Shown here: piece by piece, positions 41,798 to 51,396 of the stretch
Layout of the letters: each line of letters begins with the position of its first letter
How positions within the stretch are numbered: the first letter of the stretch is position 1
Assembly (NCBI GenBank): GCA_019635775.1
Contig: JAHBYU010000003.1
Coordinates: 151,686-215,685 of the forward strand
DNA from: Rhizobiaceae bacterium
Lineage (GTDB): Bacteria; Pseudomonadota; Alphaproteobacteria; Rhizobiales; Rhizobiaceae
Reading direction: 5' to 3'
DNA length: 64,000 nt
Translations under genes and position numbers: made by a program
The notes under the pieces: model-generated
The model's database searches: none
Told to the model about the DNA's origin: nothing
What the model saw: the letters and a program-made list of their open reading frames with translations, nothing else

Positions 41798-42373
41798 CTA
41801 GGCCGTCATGGCTTTGGACGGGTCAATCCAGCCGATATTGCCGTCGGCACGGCGATAGACGATGTTGACCTGGTCATTGCCCGCGTTTCGGAACACGAAG
41901 ACCGGACTGTCCTTCACGTCCAGTTCGATGATCGCATTGGCAACGGACATTGTTTTAAGCGAAACCGTCGACTCGGCGACGATCGCGGGAGAGAAATCTT
42001 CCGGGACCTCTTCCACATCCTCCGCGACCGAGGCCATGATGCGGTATGAAACGTCCTCTTCGATCGCTGCCTGTGCCGTGGAATGCGAACGCAGCTTGCG
42101 TTTGTAGCGGCGCAGGCGCTTTTCGATGCGCTCCGCAGCTGCGTCGAAGGCAGCTTGCGGCTCGTAGGCCTGTCCAGTCGCCTGAAGGCCCATACCGGTA
42201 TCGAGGAAGATCACGCAATCCGCGGAGAAGCGGGGTCCGGATTTTTCAACGGTCACATGCCCTGAAAAGCCGCCGTCGAAATACTTCTCGACCATCTCGC
42301 CGATCCGGCCGTTTATACGAGACCGGAACGATTCGCCGATCTCCATATGTTTTCCCGATATCCGCAGGCTCAT
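41798..42373 (-). CDS. hpf: Ribosome hibernation promoting factor, long form
   Basis: A 191-residue long-type HPF that dimerises 70S ribosomes in stationary phase. The N-terminal S30AE domain runs to about residue 110 (HMEIGESFRSRINGRIGEMV), and the C-terminal dimerisation domain covers about 130-190 (PVFVFRNAGNDQVNIVYRR). The 242-base gap upstream holds no gene and should carry its promoter. Confidence 0.96.
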   Translation of the reverse strand: MSLRISGKHMEIGESFRSRINGRIGEMVEKYFDGGFSGHVTVEKSGPRFSADCVIFLDTGMGLQATGQAYEPQAAFDAAAERIEKRLRRYKRKLRSHSTAQAAIEEDVSYRIMASVAEDVEEVPEDFSPAIVAESTVSLKTMSVANAIIELDVKDSPVFVFRNAGNDQVNIVYRRADGNIGWIDPSKAMTA

Positions 42374-42615
42374 CTCGTTTTAGACCTTCCCTGTTCAGAC
42401 TCTGGACGCCCGGAGTTTATACCCGTCTCGCTTGGGTACAAGCTCCACAGCGGCCTCAGGGCCGATTTCCAGTCCGAACTTTATGATTGATCACAAGCCG
42501 TCTCCAGACGGATCCAAAACGGTCGGGAAAGCTACCCGTCCCATGCGGGCGGGCTTCTAGTCACTTAGATCGTGAATGTCAACGAAGCCGAAGCCCGCCG
42601 TTGCGCGCGCGGCCC

Positions 42616-44142
42616 CTATCGGCCAGCCGAGATCCGCGCACGCTTCTCGCGCCTGCGCTGTACAGAGGACGGAATGCTCATGCTTTCCCGATACTTGGCG
42701 ACCGTGCGCCTGGCGATATCGACGCCGCTTTTCCTCAGCATATCCACAATGGCATCGTCGGAGAGCACATCCGCGGGTTTCTCACCATCGATCATCTCGC
42801 GGATGCGGTCCCGGACAGCCTCGGAGGAATGCGCCTCCCCGCCTCCAGCGGCGGCAATGGACGCGGTGAAGAAATAGCGCAACTCGAATACGCCGCGCGG
42901 CGTGGACATGTATTTGTTTGCGGTCACGCGGCTGACAGTCGACTCGTGCATGCCGATAGCATCCGCGATGGTCCGCAGGTTCAGCGGCCTGAGATGGCGT
43001 ACGCCATGGGCAAGGAATGCGTCCTGCTGCCGCACGATTTCCGAAGCCACCTTGAGGATGGTCTTGGCGCGTTGGTCGAGACTTCTGGTCAGCCAGTTGG
43101 CATTCTGCAGGCACTCGGAGAGGAAGTCTTTCTCCGCCTGATCCTTCGCGTGGCCTGCGACCTGAGCGTAGTAGATATTGTCGACGAGTACCTTGGGCAG
43201 CGTTTCGGGATTGAGTTCGACGGCCCAGCTGCCGTCACCTGCAGCGCGAACCTCGACATCGGCGACAATTGTGTCGGTGTTCCCTCCCGAAAACCTTGTC
43301 CCCGGCCGGGGATCCAGCGCACGGATCTCGGCGAGCATGTCGAGCAGGTCCTCCTCCTCGACGCTGCATATGCGTTTCAGCGACTGAAAGTCCCTCCGTG
43401 CAAGCAAGTCGAGATTGTCCAGCAGGGCCTGCATTGCCGGATCCAGCCTGTTGGATTGGGCAAGTTGCAGGGCAAGGCATTCCGCCAGGTTCCGGGCGAA
43501 CAGGCCGGAAGGCTCAAATCCCTGGCAGGTCGCGAGCACCGCTTCCACCTCGCTCCCGCTTGCGCCCAGCCTGCTCGCCATTTCGCCCAGGTCCTCCCGG
43601 ATGTAACCATCATCGTCGAGATGGTCTGACAGTTCGCTTGCTATCAGCCGTTCGGCAGGATCCGGAAAGGCGAAGGCGATCTGTTCGGCGACGTGATCGC
43701 GCAGGCTGACAGGCGCCGCGGCCATGTCATCCATGTTGAAGCCTTCTCCGGGCCGCCCGACTCCGGTCGGGCCCGCGGATTTCCACTGCGCGGCCAGGTC
43801 GGGAGTGAGCCGTTCCATCGTACCCGGATCGTCGGGGAATACATTCTCGAGCGAACTGTCGATCTTTTCGGACATGGCTTCCGAGGACCATCCCTGCTCT
43901 GTCGCGAACCAGTCCTCGTCCGTGCCGCTGTCGGGGAGAGCCGCTTGCTTCTGCATCTGGTCGGCAACCGCGTCGTCCCGCGGCTCGGCTCGGTCGAGCA
44001 GCGGGTTCCGCTCTATTTCGTCGTCAACGAATCGTTCCAGTTCGACATGGGTAAGCTGAAGCAGCCTGATCGACTGCATCAGCTGCGGCGTCATCACCAG
44101 CGACTGCGACTGCCTCAGCTGAAGTCTGGCATTCAGTCCCAT
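42616..44142 (-). CDS. rpoN: RNA polymerase sigma-54 factor
   Basis: Sigma-54, 508 residues. The Q-rich activator region is QLRQSQSLVMTPQLMQSIRL at residues 9-28, the core-binding domain follows after an acidic linker, and the HTH (MHESTVSRVTANKYM) and the C-terminal RpoN box ARRTVAKYRE are intact. It directs nitrogen and other activator-dependent genes. The gene lies between lptB and hpf, as in most rhizobia, with a 154-base gap from lptB that probably carries its own promoter. Confidence 0.97.
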   Translation of the reverse strand: MGLNARLQLRQSQSLVMTPQLMQSIRLLQLTHVELERFVDDEIERNPLLDRAEPRDDAVADQMQKQAALPDSGTDEDWFATEQGWSSEAMSEKIDSSLENVFPDDPGTMERLTPDLAAQWKSAGPTGVGRPGEGFNMDDMAAAPVSLRDHVAEQIAFAFPDPAERLIASELSDHLDDDGYIREDLGEMASRLGASGSEVEAVLATCQGFEPSGLFARNLAECLALQLAQSNRLDPAMQALLDNLDLLARRDFQSLKRICSVEEEDLLDMLAEIRALDPRPGTRFSGGNTDTIVADVEVRAAGDGSWAVELNPETLPKVLVDNIYYAQVAGHAKDQAEKDFLSECLQNANWLTRSLDQRAKTILKVASEIVRQQDAFLAHGVRHLRPLNLRTIADAIGMHESTVSRVTANKYMSTPRGVFELRYFFTASIAAAGGGEAHSSEAVRDRIREMIDGEKPADVLSDDAIVDMLRKSGVDIARRTVAKYRESMSIPSSVQRRREKRARISAGR

Positions 44143-44296
44143 CGGGTTGAACTCGTCCTACGCCCTTACGGCACCTACGCTGCCGCATCCATGGCCTACA
44201 TAGAAAGTGGCCCGGCTTTTGCTTGTCAAGCTCAAGGAGTTAGCAATTGCTTCCTAACCAGACGTTTAGAGCGCGGCAAAAAGCGCCTAAGCGCCG

Positions 44297-45109
44297 TCAG
44301 AGCGTGAAACCCTCGCCGAGGTAAAGACGGCGCACGTCGGGATTGGCTACGATTTCGTCGGCCTGACCGTGGGTCAGGACCTCGCCGGCGTGGATGATGT
44401 AGGCGCGGTCGATGAGACCAAGCGTTTCGCGCACATTGTGGTCCGTCACGAGTACTCCGATGCCCCGTGCTGTGAGGTGTCGCACAAGCTGCTGGATGTC
44501 GGAGACAGCGATGGGATCGATGCCCGCGAACGGTTCGTCAAGAAGCATGTAGCTCGGGCGACTGGCCAGTGCCCGTGCGATTTCCAGCCTGCGCCGTTCG
44601 CCGCCGGACAAGGCCAGCGAAGGGGACTTCCTCAGATGCGCGATGTGGAACTCGTCAAGCAGCGCGTCGAGATCGTGATCCCGCTGACGGCGGCTTTTCT
44701 CGACAACTTCGAGAATGGCGCGAATGTTCTGTTCGACGGTCAGTCCACGGAAGATCGACGACTCCTGCGGAAGATAGCCGATGCCAAGCCGGGCACGCCG
44801 ATACATGGGCATCGACGTCACATCGTAACCGTCTATTTCGATCGTTCCCTGATCCACCGGCACAAGGCCGGTAACCATATAGAAACAGGTCGTCTTGCCC
44901 GCGCCGTTCGGCCCAAGCAGTCCTACGGCCTCTCCGGCCCGAACACCCAGCGAGACGCCGTTGACAACACGACGGCTCTTGTAGCTCTTGGTCAGACCCT
45001 TGGCGATCAGGGTGCCCTTGAAAACCATGGAGTCGTCGCTGCGCTTGACCGCAGGCCCGACGACCTTGCGCCCAAACAGACGCGACATCAGCGAAGGCTT
45101 TTCGGCCAT
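44297..45109 (-). CDS. lptB: LPS export ABC transporter ATP-binding protein
   Basis: The cytoplasmic ATPase that drives lipopolysaccharide out of the inner membrane. Of 270 residues, the first 28 or so are an N-terminal extension common in rhizobia. Walker A is GPNGAGKTTCFY, signature LSGGERRRLEIARAL, Walker B MLLDEPFAGID. It starts in a TAATG overlap with lptA. Confidence 0.96.
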   Translation of the reverse strand: MAEKPSLMSRLFGRKVVGPAVKRSDDSMVFKGTLIAKGLTKSYKSRRVVNGVSLGVRAGEAVGLLGPNGAGKTTCFYMVTGLVPVDQGTIEIDGYDVTSMPMYRRARLGIGYLPQESSIFRGLTVEQNIRAILEVVEKSRRQRDHDLDALLDEFHIAHLRKSPSLALSGGERRRLEIARALASRPSYMLLDEPFAGIDPIAVSDIQQLVRHLTARGIGVLVTDHNVRETLGLIDRAYIIHAGEVLTHGQADEIVANPDVRRLYLGEGFTL

Positions 45110-45654
45110 TACTGTCTGGATGAAGGGTCGAGCTTCATCTGAACGCGGCCGCCCTTCGAGCAGCCATCGACCTGTGCGCGACCCGTCTTCATCTGTACGG
45201 TCAGCTTGCAGCCGCGCAGAACGTTGTTGCCTTCGGAGAGAACGACCTCTTTTCCGGAAAGCACAAGAACCTCGGTCTTCATGTCGAAGACGCCACTATC
45301 GCCGGTTGCCACCTGCTTGTCCGACTTGACGTAGACACTTCCATCGACTTCAAGCCGTTCGATGTTGGATGATCCGGTTGCCGCCGAACCGCCGTCCTTG
45401 GCATAGAAGACGGTCATGATGCCCGATTTCAGGACCGTCGGACCCTGCGTCACGGCGACATTGCCGGTAAAGATCGCCTTGTTCTCGGCTTCCTTCACTT
45501 CAAGCTTGTCGCTCTCGATCTCGATGGGTTCGTTGCCGTTGAGACGAAGCCCCGTCAGCCTACTCTCGACGCCGCTCTGCGCGGCGGCGTGGCCACAGAC
45601 GAGCGCGATCGCGACGGCCGACAGTGACGCAGCAGACCACCTAATTTGACGCAT
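45109..45654 (-). CDS. lptA: LPS transport periplasmic protein
   Basis: A 181-residue periplasmic bridge protein with a signal peptide (LSAVAIALVCGHAAAQ) and the OstA-type beta-jellyroll, seen as PIEIESDKLEVKEAENKAIFTGNVAVTQGP. It joins LptC to the outer-membrane translocon. It overlaps lptC by 14 bases and lptB by one base. Confidence 0.95.
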   Translation of the reverse strand: MRQIRWSAASLSAVAIALVCGHAAAQSGVESRLTGLRLNGNEPIEIESDKLEVKEAENKAIFTGNVAVTQGPTVLKSGIMTVFYAKDGGSAATGSSNIERLEVDGSVYVKSDKQVATGDSGVFDMKTEVLVLSGKEVVLSEGNNVLRGCKLTVQMKTGRAQVDGCSKGGRVQMKLDPSSRQ

Positions 45655-46342
45655 CGGCTTCTCCTTTGGCTGCTTGCTCAGCCTTCAAACGGGCCAGATC
45701 GATATGGACTTTGACGCGCGACTCGAAGACCACGAGCTTGCCATTCTCCTGCACCTGCATGCTGTCGGCGGTGATGCGCGATCCGTTTGACTGGATATCG
45801 ACAGGAGTAGCGGTTTTCAAGCTGCCGTTGTTTATGTCCAGGAACGCCGATTTCAGCCGGGCGACAAGTCCGTCAGTTGTGGTCACGACAATGTCGCTCG
45901 GCACGTCCAGCGTGTTGGCCAACCTGTCGTAGGTTCCGTTAGCGGTTTCGACTGTCGCCCAGTTTTCCTGTTCGATCGGCATCTTGGCGTCGATGCCCTC
46001 GAGATTGATGATATCCTGGCGATCGTAGTCCTGGATTGCGCGGGTTGCGTTCACGGAATAGGGCCTCCCGTCCCCGGTGAAGCCCTCCAGCCGCGGCGCG
46101 TCCATCACCAGCTTTCCTTCTGTAGGGGCCGGTCCCTGCGTTTCCACCGTCACGCGGCCGGGCATGGTCATGATGGAATATCCGACGAGACCGCCAGTCA
46201 TCAGAAGCGCGAGGGCGGGCAGCAAGACCTTGAGCCGGCGCACCCGTCGCGAATGGCGTTCCGCGCGACGGAATGCATCCGAACGCGCAAAATCTGCGTC
46301 TCTCCAGTCGGAGAGCGCAAAACCTGCTTCGTCGTCCGCCAT
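45641..46342 (-). CDS. lptC: LPS export protein, inner-membrane anchored
   Basis: A bitopic protein of about 233 residues. One membrane segment (KVLLPALALLMTGGLVGYSIM, about residues 38-58) anchors a periplasmic LptC domain (LVMDAPRLEGFTGDGRPY to the C terminus). It takes LPS from the LptBFG complex to LptA. The ATG at 46342 gives normal family length; the frame stays open to 46480 but the added residues are not family-like. The ribosome site for 46342 is weak, so the start is moderately sure. Confidence 0.9.
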   Translation of the reverse strand: MADDEAGFALSDWRDADFARSDAFRRAERHSRRVRRLKVLLPALALLMTGGLVGYSIMTMPGRVTVETQGPAPTEGKLVMDAPRLEGFTGDGRPYSVNATRAIQDYDRQDIINLEGIDAKMPIEQENWATVETANGTYDRLANTLDVPSDIVVTTTDGLVARLKSAFLDINNGSLKTATPVDIQSNGSRITADSMQVQENGKLVVFESRVKVHIDLARLKAEQAAKGEADASN

Positions 46343-46661
46343 TCCTGTTGCCTGCGCCAAGGCGCCGCCTTTCTTCCAAATACCTGCATCACCAGCGCTT
46401 ACCGGCCGCCCAAGCTGTCTGACCCGCCCAAGGCCGTCTTGATGCAGAACCGGCCACGCCTGAACCATCGGCGCCGCCAACCATCAATCACGAAATCTTA
46501 CACAATCGCGAATTGCACCCCAATATGTTTATTTTGGGAAGTTTGGCCAGCGTCAATCTGGCCCGCTTCTGCCGTTGCGGAAAGACTGTCGGGGAAAATC
46601 AGGTGGCGACGGTGCCTGCCATGTTCTAAAATGAAGCACTTGCATCATTCGGGAGCTTTTC
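46343..46661. other. Divergent intergenic region lptC/sppA
   Basis: About 320 bases without a gene I support. It contains CCCAA (46519-46523) and TTGGG (46534-46538) as a short inverted repeat in an AT-rich stretch, which could be part of a promoter. No RNA gene is recognisable. Confidence 0.45.
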
Positions 46662-47636
46662 ATGGCGATGCGCGCCGACGATCTGATCGACCGACGACGC
46701 CTGCGTCGCAAGCTGACCTTCTGGCGTGTCCTGGCTCTCGCGGCAGCGGCCGTGGCGCTGGTCGGCGCTTCGGCGTGGCTGCTGCGCGGCGACCTTGCCG
46801 GAGTGGGCGCAGACCACATAGCCAAGGTGCGCATCGAAGGGACGATCACGGAAGACGATGAGTTGCTGGAGCGCCTTGAGAAGGTTCGAAAAGCAGCGTC
46901 GGTCAAGGGCGTTATTCTGTCCATAGATTCGCCAGGCGGCACCACCGCAGGCGGCGAAGCAATCTTCGAGGCCGTTCGAAAACTCGCAGCTGATAAGCCT
47001 GTCGTGGCTCAGGTTGGTACGCTCGCGGCTTCAGCCGGCTACATGATCGCCACCGCCACCGACCATATCGTTTCGCGCCAGTCGTCGATCGTGGGTTCTA
47101 TCGGTGTGCTCGTACAGTTTCCGGATGTCACGGGCCTGATGGACAAGATCGGCATCAAGCTGGAGGAGGTCAAATCATCGCCGCTCAAGGCCGAGCCTTC
47201 ACCCTTCAATCCTACCACGGACGAAGAGCACGCCATGATCCGGTCCATGATCATGGACAGCTACGAATGGTTCGTCGGACTGGTAGAGGAACGCCGTCCA
47301 ATGACCAGGGCGGAAGTCATGGCCGTGGCGGACGGTTCGGTGTTCACCGGGCGCCAGGCGCTGCAGAAAAAGCTCGTCGATGAACTGGGTGGCGAAGAGG
47401 CGGCGATCGGCTGGCTGGGCACCAAGGGGGTGGACGGAGGCCTCGAAGTCGTGGAATGGAAGGCGAGGAGCAGCGGGTGGTTTATGTCGTCGGAAGCGAT
47501 AGCTGTGGCGTTCTACCGATTGGCGGGGCTTCCTGAGAACGGTGTGGCGCTCATCAAGGAACTTGGGGGAGAGCGCTTGTTCCTTGACGGTCTGCTATCA
47601 GTCTGGCAACCTGATCGCAGCGTTTTGACGGATTGA
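46662..47636 (+). CDS. sppA: Signal peptide peptidase, S49 family
   Basis: An inner-membrane Ser/Lys peptidase that degrades leftover signal peptides. The 324-residue short form has one membrane anchor (about 20-41), the catalytic Ser124 in GTLAASAGYMIA and Lys176 in SSPLKAEP. The ATG follows GGGAGC (TTCGGGAGCTTTTC). It diverges from the lpt genes and precedes ihfB by 60 bases. Confidence 0.93.
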   Translation: MAMRADDLIDRRRLRRKLTFWRVLALAAAAVALVGASAWLLRGDLAGVGADHIAKVRIEGTITEDDELLERLEKVRKAASVKGVILSIDSPGGTTAGGEAIFEAVRKLAADKPVVAQVGTLAASAGYMIATATDHIVSRQSSIVGSIGVLVQFPDVTGLMDKIGIKLEEVKSSPLKAEPSPFNPTTDEEHAMIRSMIMDSYEWFVGLVEERRPMTRAEVMAVADGSVFTGRQALQKKLVDELGGEEAAIGWLGTKGVDGGLEVVEWKARSSGWFMSSEAIAVAFYRLAGLPENGVALIKELGGERLFLDGLLSVWQPDRSVLTD

Positions 47637-47661
47637 AAAAGACAATAAAATCATTAACATA
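47634..47661 (+). promoter_or_regulatory. Candidate promoter for ihfB
   Basis: TTGAAA (47634-47639), a 16-base spacer and TAACAT (47656-47661). It starts at the sppA stop and lies 36 bases before the ihfB ATG, in an AT-rich stretch unusual for this region. Not verified. Confidence 0.35.
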
Positions 47662-47696
47662 CTGTACTGTACCGGATATTGGCGGGGACTGCGCTC

Positions 47697-47981
47697 ATGA
47701 TAAAATCGGAACTTGTGCAGATTATCGCATCACGAAATCCGCATCTGTTTCTCAGGGATGTCGAGAACATCGTCGGCGCTGTTTTCGATGAGATTTCGGA
47801 TGCGCTTGCGGAGGGAAATCGCGTTGAGTTGCGCGGCTTCGGCGCATTCTCGGTTAAAAATCGTCCTGCTCGCACCGGTCGAAATCCCCGCACCGGCGAG
47901 TCCGTGGACGTCGAGGAGAAGTGGGTCCCTTTCTTCAAGACAGGCAAAGAACTGCGCGAAAGGCTGAATGGCGGCAAATGA
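47697..47981 (+). CDS. ihfB: Integration host factor subunit beta
   Basis: A 94-residue DNA-bending protein that pairs with IHF alpha and assists sigma-54 promoters among others. The family start is [17 protein letters not shown], and the DNA-contact arm [12 protein letters not shown] is intact. The ATG at 47697 is the conventional start; the in-frame codons upstream to 47679 add only six residues. Confidence 0.95.
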   Translation: MIKSELVQIIASRNPHLFLRDVENIVGAVFDEISDALAEGNRVELRGFGAFSVKNRPARTGRNPRTGESVDVEEKWVPFFKTGKELRERLNGGK

Positions 47982-48002
47982 CGCCGCCCGAATGATTGCA
48001 GG

Positions 48003-48329
48003 ATGCTCAACCGTTTTGTTCTGATCGCCGTCTTCGTCCCGCTCGCCATCGTATTGGTGGCCCTGGCCGTGGCGAATCGCGGCATGGTTCCGTTCACGCT
48101 CGATCCGTTCAATCCCGGAAACCCGGCGCTTACCTGGCAGCTTCCGCTTTTTGCCCTGCTGTTCGCAGCCGCTGCTGCCGGCATGATTATCGGCAGCGTG
48201 GCGACTTGGCTGAAGCAGGGGCGCTATCGCAAACTTGCGCGGCAAAAGTCCCAGGAAGCGGAGGGGTTGAAGCAGAGCGTCTCGAGCCGTTCCGCCCCTG
48301 TTGCCGTTCCGCAGCTGCCACGTTCGTGA
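48003..48329 (+). CDS. LapA-domain (DUF1049) membrane protein
   Basis: A 108-residue inner-membrane protein with two hydrophobic segments (about 4-20 and 43-70) and a basic cytoplasmic C-terminal tail (GRYRKLARQKSQEAEGL). It resembles the LapA/LapB-linked family that in enterobacteria touches LPS regulation. It lies 21 bases after ihfB, a frequent pairing. Confidence 0.85.
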   Translation: MLNRFVLIAVFVPLAIVLVALAVANRGMVPFTLDPFNPGNPALTWQLPLFALLFAAAAAGMIIGSVATWLKQGRYRKLARQKSQEAEGLKQSVSSRSAPVAVPQLPRS

Positions 48330-48377
48330 TTTGCGATACCGGCTGCATAAAATATTGATAATGGCCCGGGAGCTGGC

Positions 48378-49340
48378 ATGCTGACGATCTCGTCCGAAGA
48401 CGTCGACCGTTCACTGACATTTGCAGGACTGGTGGAGACGCTGCGCGAAGCGTTCAGGGCAGGCGCCGTTCAGCCTGTCCGTCACCATCACGCGATTGAA
48501 AGGCCGACGGGCGCGGCGTCCACGCTGCTGCTCATGCCCGCATGGACGGACTTCTTCATGCCGGAAGCTTCGGGTGACGGCTATATCGGCGTCAAGGTTG
48601 TCACTGTTTCGCCCGACAACAATGCGCTGGGCAAGCCAGCGGTTATGGGCGTTTACCTGCTGCTGGACGGCAAGACCGGCGAACCCAGGGCCCTGATAGA
48701 CGGCCAGCGCCTGACCCAGTGGCGCACGGCTGCCGCGTCGGCGCTCGCGGCAGACTATCTTGCGCGCAAGGATGCCTCGAAGCTTCTGGTCGTGGGGGCA
48801 GGTGCACTTGCTCCATTCCTGGCGCGCGCGCATTCGGCAGTAAGGCCGATCCGCGAGATAAGAATCTGGAACCGAACCAGGGCGAATGCAGAGAAGGTCG
48901 CGTCCGAGTTGTCCGGTGACGGAATGCCCGTAACCGTGGTCGATGACCTCGATGCGTCGCTCGGCTGGGCGGATATCGTCTCGTGCGCGACGATCACCAC
49001 TTCGCCGATAGTCAGGGGCTCGCTGCTCGGTCCCGGCACGCATGTCGATCTCGTGGGAGCCTTCACGCCGACCATGCGCGAAAGCGACGACGACACGATC
49101 AAGCGGGCCCGGGTCTATGTCGATACTCGCGCCGGCGCGACGAAGGAGGCGGGCGATATCGTCCAACCTCTCGCGACAGGCGTGCTGATGCCGGAGGCGA
49201 TCGTCGCCGACCTTCATGAACTCGCGCGCAACGAGAAGAAGGGGCGCAAAAGCGAAACCGAAATCACCCTCTTCAAGTCGGTAGGAGCCGCTCTGGAAGA
49301 CCTCGCAGCCGCGGTCTCGGTCTTCGACAACACCAGGTAG
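48378..49340 (+). CDS. Ornithine cyclodeaminase/mu-crystallin family protein
   Basis: A 320-residue NAD(P)-dependent protein of the OCD/mu-crystallin family, whose members deaminate ornithine, make or reduce cyclic imino acids, or act on alanine. The Rossmann segment is KLLVVGAGALAPFLARAHS near residue 136, and RHHHAIERP and QRLTQWRTAAASALAADYL carry the family substrate-site residues. The reaction cannot be chosen from sequence alone. It begins 48 bases after the LapA-type gene. Confidence 0.88.
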   Translation: MLTISSEDVDRSLTFAGLVETLREAFRAGAVQPVRHHHAIERPTGAASTLLLMPAWTDFFMPEASGDGYIGVKVVTVSPDNNALGKPAVMGVYLLLDGKTGEPRALIDGQRLTQWRTAAASALAADYLARKDASKLLVVGAGALAPFLARAHSAVRPIREIRIWNRTRANAEKVASELSGDGMPVTVVDDLDASLGWADIVSCATITTSPIVRGSLLGPGTHVDLVGAFTPTMRESDDDTIKRARVYVDTRAGATKEAGDIVQPLATGVLMPEAIVADLHELARNEKKGRKSETEITLFKSVGAALEDLAAAVSVFDNTR

Positions 49341-49423
49341 CGTATCGCGACAGCGGGACGGGAAAACCTGAGCCGGTCGCCGGCTGCGGCAAACTGCGTC
49401 CGCCTTGCTCAGGCAGGTCTACT

Positions 49424-50539
49424 ATGGCAGAAGCGCAAAAAGCGCATCAGGAGCCCATTACGTTGAAGCATACGCGCGACAAGCGCCGCGACGACCGTCC
49501 GAGCCATGCCGGCGCCCGAGCGCAGGGCACCCGTCAAGAGAAGAACTTCGGGCGCGCTGAAAAACCTGTCCGGAATGAAAGCTTGCCACGTGGGGAAACC
49601 ATTCCTCCACACCGTGAACATGTTGCGCGCCGCGCGGGCGCGCTGCCGGCAGAAAGACTTCCGCTGATCCTTGAGGTCAGCCCAAATGCCGATTACGCGC
49701 TGCTCGACAGCGGTGATTGCGAAAAGCTCGAACAATACGGCCCCTACAGGATCGTCCGTCCGGAAGGCCAGGCCATCTGGCGGCCAGCGTTGCCAGCGGC
49801 TGAGTGGAATCGCGCGGACGCTATCTTCACCGGTGACACGGACGAAGAAGGCATGGGGCGTTGGCGATTCCCCAAAGCGCCGCTCGGCGAAACATGGCCG
49901 ATGAAGCATGATGGGGTCCATTATCTCGGGCGTTTCACCTCGTTTCGCCATGTCGGGGTGTTTCCCGAACAGGCGTCGCACTGGGACCACATGGCCGGGA
50001 TGATCGAGAAAGCGAGGCGGCCCGTCAAGGTCCTCAACCTCTTCGGCTATACCGGTCTTGCATCGCTCATCGCTGCGCGCGCCGGGGCAGAGGTGACGCA
50101 TGTAGACGCGTCCAAGAAGGCGATCGGCTGGGCACGCGAGAACCAGGAAATATCCGGCTTGTCGCAAAAACCCATTCGCTGGATCTGCGAGGATGCGATG
50201 AAGTTTGCCGAGCGCGAGGCACGCCGCGGCAGCCTCTACGATATTGTTCTGTTCGATCCGCCCGCCTATGGCCGCGGGCCGAAGGGCGAAGTCTGGCAAC
50301 TCTTCGAAGACCTGCCGAGGTTGACGGATCTTTGCCGGCAGATACTGACGCCGAGGCCATTGGCCGTGGTGTTGACTGCCTATTCGATCCGTTCGTCCTT
50401 CTTCGCAATACATGCGCTGATGCGCGACAGTTTCGCGGGCATGGGAGGCATGGTGGAATCTGGAGAACTCATCATCCGCGAGAAGTCTGCAGGCCGCGCG
50501 CTCTCGACATCTCTCTTTTCACGATGGATTGCGCCATGA
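49424..50539 (+). CDS. Class I SAM-dependent RNA methyltransferase (RlmI/RlmL-like)
   Basis: A 371-residue methyltransferase. A basic, low-complexity N terminus of about 75 residues is followed by a small domain and the Rossmann fold with LNLFGYTGLASLIAARAGAEVTHVD (SAM loop, near 204) and the catalytic FDPPAYGRG near 276. This resembles the 23S rRNA m5C/m2G methyltransferase group. It overlaps the SpoU-type gene by ATGA, so two RNA-modifying enzymes are coupled. Confidence 0.87.
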   Translation: MAEAQKAHQEPITLKHTRDKRRDDRPSHAGARAQGTRQEKNFGRAEKPVRNESLPRGETIPPHREHVARRAGALPAERLPLILEVSPNADYALLDSGDCEKLEQYGPYRIVRPEGQAIWRPALPAAEWNRADAIFTGDTDEEGMGRWRFPKAPLGETWPMKHDGVHYLGRFTSFRHVGVFPEQASHWDHMAGMIEKARRPVKVLNLFGYTGLASLIAARAGAEVTHVDASKKAIGWARENQEISGLSQKPIRWICEDAMKFAEREARRGSLYDIVLFDPPAYGRGPKGEVWQLFEDLPRLTDLCRQILTPRPLAVVLTAYSIRSSFFAIHALMRDSFAGMGGMVESGELIIREKSAGRALSTSLFSRWIAP

Positions 50540-51396
50540 GTGGGCAACGCGCCGGTGGCGCGCCGGGGCAGGTGAAGGAGGTCACCAGCCTCGCAAACCC
50601 CCTCATCAAGGACATCAAGGCCCTGTCGTTGAAGAAATTCCGCGACGAGCAACGTGCCTTCATGGCCGAGGGACTGAAGCTCGTGATCGATGCCCTCGAT
50701 CTCGGCTGGACGATCCGCACCCTCGTTTTCGCCAAGAACGCGCGCGGCAACAATGCGGTTGAGAAGGTTGCCGCCCGCACCGTCGCCGCGGGCGGTACCG
50801 TGCTGGAAGTGTCGGAGAAGATACTCACCGCAATTACGCGTCGCGACAATCCGCAGGCAGTTGTCGGGGTCTTCGAGCAACGTCTGACGCCGCTGAGGGA
50901 CATACGCCCTGTTGCCGGTGATGTCTGGGTTGCCCTCGATCGTGTCCGGGATCCTGGCAACCTGGGCACCGTCATACGAACGGTAGATGCCGTCGGCGCC
51001 AGAGGCGTGATCCTCGTCGGCGAGGCGACCGATCCATTTTCGCTTGAGACGGTGCGCGCCACGATGGGATCGATCTTTGCGGTGCCGGTGGCCAAGGCGT
51101 CCCAGGACGCGTTTCTTGCATGGCGTGGAAACTTCCGCGGTCTTGTTGCCGGCACGCATCTCAAGGGTGCGGTTGACTATCGCTCTGTGGATTTCCGCGA
51201 CAAGCCGGTTTTGCTTTTGATGGGAAACGAGCAGCAGGGCCTGACGGAGGAACTGGCGGCGGCCTGCGACAGGCTGGTTCGCATTCCACAGGCGGGACGG
51301 GCGGATTCGCTCAACCTTGCCGTCGCGACGGGCGTGATGCTCTTCGAGGTCAGACGCGCAGACCTTTCCCTTAATGACGACAGGGCGGATTCTTGA
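50536..51396 (+). CDS. TrmH/SpoU-family RNA methyltransferase
   Basis: A 286-residue SPOUT-class 2'-O-methyltransferase. An N-terminal substrate-binding domain (EVTSLANPLIKDIKALSLKK, then FMAEGLKLVIDALD) precedes the knotted SAM domain with DRVRDPGNLGTVIRTVDAVG, LLMGNEQQGLTEE and IPQAGRADSLNLAVATGV, the three SpoU motifs. The start at 50536 overlaps the upstream stop by ATGA. The target nucleotide is not known. It overlaps lspA by four bases. Confidence 0.92.
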   Translation: MSGQRAGGAPGQVKEVTSLANPLIKDIKALSLKKFRDEQRAFMAEGLKLVIDALDLGWTIRTLVFAKNARGNNAVEKVAARTVAAGGTVLEVSEKILTAITRRDNPQAVVGVFEQRLTPLRDIRPVAGDVWVALDRVRDPGNLGTVIRTVDAVGARGVILVGEATDPFSLETVRATMGSIFAVPVAKASQDAFLAWRGNFRGLVAGTHLKGAVDYRSVDFRDKPVLLLMGNEQQGLTEELAAACDRLVRIPQAGRADSLNLAVATGVMLFEVRRADLSLNDDRADS